Shown one piece after another: positions 59,201 through 62,000 of a DNA stretch of 62,000 nucleotides. Source of the stretch: Cristatella mucedo (lineage: Eukaryota > Bryozoa > Phylactolaemata > Cristatellidae); the NCBI GenBank assembly GCA_009760855.2, contig WPIO01000030.1, forward strand, positions 3,975,001-4,037,000, written 5' to 3'. The notes beneath the pieces are model-generated. The model saw only the letters and a list, made by a program, of their open reading frames with translations, made no database searches and was not told where the DNA came from. How positions within the stretch are numbered: position 1 is the first letter of the stretch; every line of letters begins with the position of its first letter. A program made the position numbers and the translations under genes.

Positions 59201-62000
59201 TGCAGCTATCAAGTGATGTCCACATCTATGTTGTGTCTGTGTATAACCCTTTTTTGCGAAAAGCTTGCTACAAAAACCACGGAAATCAGATGGAATGTAA
59301 TTGTTGTGCTAATTTTGTATCACATCTTTTTTGGAACCTTTCCACCTCACATCCTGCATTGTCGGCAGAGAATGGAGGTTGTTAAGAGGCAGCAAGTACC
59401 TTCGGTTATAGCTGTAATTATCGCTGTAAGATTCGCAGACGATATGAGTCCGACGGAAGAACGGCTAGCAACCACTCACCCTCTGCACGGATTGATGAGA
59501 AAGAGCCAGAAAGCCCCACCCCGATGTTTGAAAAACATCTCTTCACTTCCCCTATTATCGGTCGCCTCAGGCGAGGCCACAGCTCACCACCCCTCCCCGT
59601 TTGGCTCAATCCTGGTACGCCCGCTAATGATTTCTCACTGGGTTTCTTCGCGCCTACTTCATGCGTATTTATCAATACTTTTACGACTCCATACTGTTTG
59701 AAAATTGACGCATAGTTTAATTAAAATAGCAATTTGTTACCACTAATACCACTTCTATCAGCTTGAATAGCAAACAGTCGCTTGCCCATTTGAGCTATCT
59801 TTCATCGCATACACACACACACACTCACACCACACACACGCAAGCACGCAGGCACGCACACACACCGACACACACATACACACATAAACACACATTCAAA
59901 ACTTTCTCTGCGAAGTGTCTGTGAAGGTCAGGTTTAATCTTGGCTAGCCAAACATGAGACAATCACACAGGGTTGTGCTGTGTGACATGACGCATGCACA
60001 GTCATTGGCGTAAGAGCATGCTGTGCCAAAGATCGGCAGTGGTTTTACTTGGTAAGTTTGCTAAGCCATAAATGGCATCTTTGAGCTTTCTTAAGTCAAA
60101 CTGAATTTTAACATGAGGAACTTCGAAAATGCTTGGAATAGCGTGCGAACGTTGGTTGAGAAAAGTGTTCAAGTAGTCGCCAGGTTGGAATTTTGCATAC
60201 TTAATTAGCCTGAAGAAGCTCATCGGCCAAGCCTATGTATAGCTTGTATGCACTTCACGACCCCGGGCGCGGTTGGAGGCCTGCAGCAGCTAACTCAGTA
60301 TTGCCTGCAGCAAGCGAGAAAAAAAGCCGCCACGGCTCTCCCGCCCCTACACAGATGAGGCGATTCAATCAGCCAAACTTTACTCGTTGCACCTTTTTTT
60401 GCAATCGCATCGGCTAAACTCGCAGCAGGCGTGTCTGTTGTGCCATCAACGTCGCCCACGGTGTCAACTATCATTTTGGCGGAATCGCTGTGCCCCTTGT
60501 TATTGACTCCTCTTATTTCATTCATCTAACCGTATTCCATATCGTCACTGTTCATCCAGCTATAGTCCTCGCTCATAGGGCCATAGCTTGAACTAATCTG
60601 AAGTCACGAACTTCGCTCCGCTCGGCCTCCAAGACGTGTTGGACCAATCAAACACAAGTCATCGGTTTGCTCACGGCCAAACTGCATGACCTCAGAGTCG
60701 TCTTGATATGTCACGTCTCAGTACATGGAAGAAAGCGGGAGCGTATGCTGTGAGCTTTGAGCGGCCAGGAGCTTCTTAAGAACTAACTCTCTCTCTCGAC
60801 GTTCTACCGGTCACTGTCAAGCCCTCTTCGCGCGAGACCGTAGCACCTGGCTAGCTACAGTGTCCTTACACTCAGCTCTCTTTCGGATCGCATGCTCTGT
60901 TACTGCGAAAGCGCTCCCTTCCCTTTGTATTTGACTCGCTCACGGTCGCTTTGTACTTTGTCTTGGATATCTCTTTGTTTCTTCGTCCCTGCCCCTGTTG
61001 CCGTTTTCGCTACCCTTTTGATGCTTGGCGAAGAGATAGGAGCCGTAGGGTCTAGAGATATACCGCGCTAGCCGCGCTCTGCTGCACAGTCTCATCCCAG
61101 GCATACAAAGTCATGTCTTTAGCCACTTGATTTCCCTCCTGCGGCATTTTTCTCGACCGCTCACGCATATCTGTCCACGGTCGCCTAGTCGCCGGTCTCC
61201 CTTGCTCGAGTGTAATCAGGCAGTACAGCTTTGTCATCTGTCTCGCAAGTAGCCTCATCTCCGTCATTTGGGCTTGTCAGCGCGTGTGCGCGTATGTATG
61301 CTTGGGAACGCATGCGTGATCCTTAGACCCCATCCCTCGCCGCAGCTGCAGTTGGGTGAGCTCGTTGCTAAAGAACAGTCGCACGGTAAATGGCAGAAAG
61401 TCACTGCGGTTTTGAGCACTCGCCATCGCGGCTCGCCCTGCAGTTTGAATCGCATCGATGGCTTCATCGTACCTTGGGCATTGCTATTCTAAAGTTGGGT
61501 GAAGGGAAAGCAAACGGTCAATTGTCAAGCTGACTAGCAGCTACGCCTTATTACTTGTTCGTCAAATCTCCGACCAGAGACAGGTGTTGTAGTAGTTAGC
61601 AGTGGCGTCGACGCTAAGAACAACTCCTAAGCTGCCTGTCACCCGGGCTGCAGCCGCAAATGACCTCTGGCTATGTCCAGATGCAAACCCGAAATCGCAC
61701 CAGCACGTCGGGGATTGGTGGGCGCATGTGGGTCCGACTGGAACCCGCACCGCTACCGCCGCCGCCTGGCGGTGACGACCTCGTCTGTTGCCGCTTAAAC
61801 AATGGCTCAAAGGACTCTTCCGAAGACAAACGTCCAATCAATCTCGCAGCTGCAGAAACGGCTTGCTTGTTTTCTATGCTGATCGTGCACAATGCGGCTA
61901 GGATACAGTTCAGGTCGAAGGGCCGTGCCCAGCTGTTCGGCCGCGTGGCTGCCGCCGCTGCTGCACACGACTCAGCCTCGAAGCAGTATGCCGCCGCCTT
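59201..62000. other. Unassigned sequence
   Basis: No gene is recognised. Apart from the CA tract, the longest frame (59153-59701, plus) has no convincing domain. The last 400 bases turn GC-rich again and may start another CpG-rich block. Confidence 0.4.
59808..59895. repeat. Imperfect (CA)n tract
   Basis: CACA dinucleotides with CGCA, CATA and AACA interruptions make up the tract, the counterpart of the GT tract at 95-190. Confidence 0.9.

Overview
This window reads as nuclear DNA of a metazoan, probably an invertebrate. The evidence is an intron-bounded, in-phase exon for an extracellular thyroglobulin type-1 domain, many L2/CR1-type LINE fragments, two tRNA-derived SINE families, large microsatellites, and no dense ORF or operon structure. 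I cannot name the species or phylum. CpG-rich blocks several kilobases long alternate with AT-richer, repeat-filled stretches, so CpG is not strongly depleted.

The only host gene piece I can defend is one symmetric phase 1-1 exon at 36312-36503 (+). The best protein-coding stretch overall is a LINE copy at 37608-40262 (-). It has an uninterrupted 595-codon reverse transcriptase ORF, one frameshift at its junction with the endonuclease remainder, and a truncation inside the endonuclease. About ten more degraded L2 copies lie along the window on both strands. Just beyond the big LINE, 40500-41480 (-) holds a decayed pseudogene. It belongs to a dispersed, probably transposon-associated metazoan protein family with a PPLH-x-KL signature.

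Layout: 0-4 kb has a GT-rich tract, L2 relics and a SINE. 4.7-6.5 kb is a CpG-rich block. 6.6-7.9 kb is an L2 with a nested SINE. 9.4-10.4 kb is CpG-rich. 10.5-20.4 kb is mostly unassigned, with old SINEs, short tandem duplications and a CpG-rich block at 15.2-16.5 kb. 20.4-25.4 kb is a cluster of large simple repeats: a 33-bp minisatellite, CT tracts, 45 CTCTGT units and 218 bp of AT. 26-28.5 kb is CpG-rich. 29.1-30.4 kb holds L2 and SINE copies. 30.4-37 kb is the largest CpG-rich block, with a CT tract and the thyroglobulin exon. 37-50.2 kb is a LINE/SINE/pseudogene domain. 53.5-57.4 kb is another CpG-rich block. 58.5-59.2 kb is a last L2 copy, and the remainder is unassigned.

The most informative system is the relation between transposons. 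The L2 copies end in a short conserved hairpin followed by TTA repeats. One of the two SINE families carries a closely similar hairpin tail behind its tRNA-like head, as expected if it is mobilised by the L2 reverse transcriptase. Two SINEs lie inside L2 copies, which gives a relative order of insertion.
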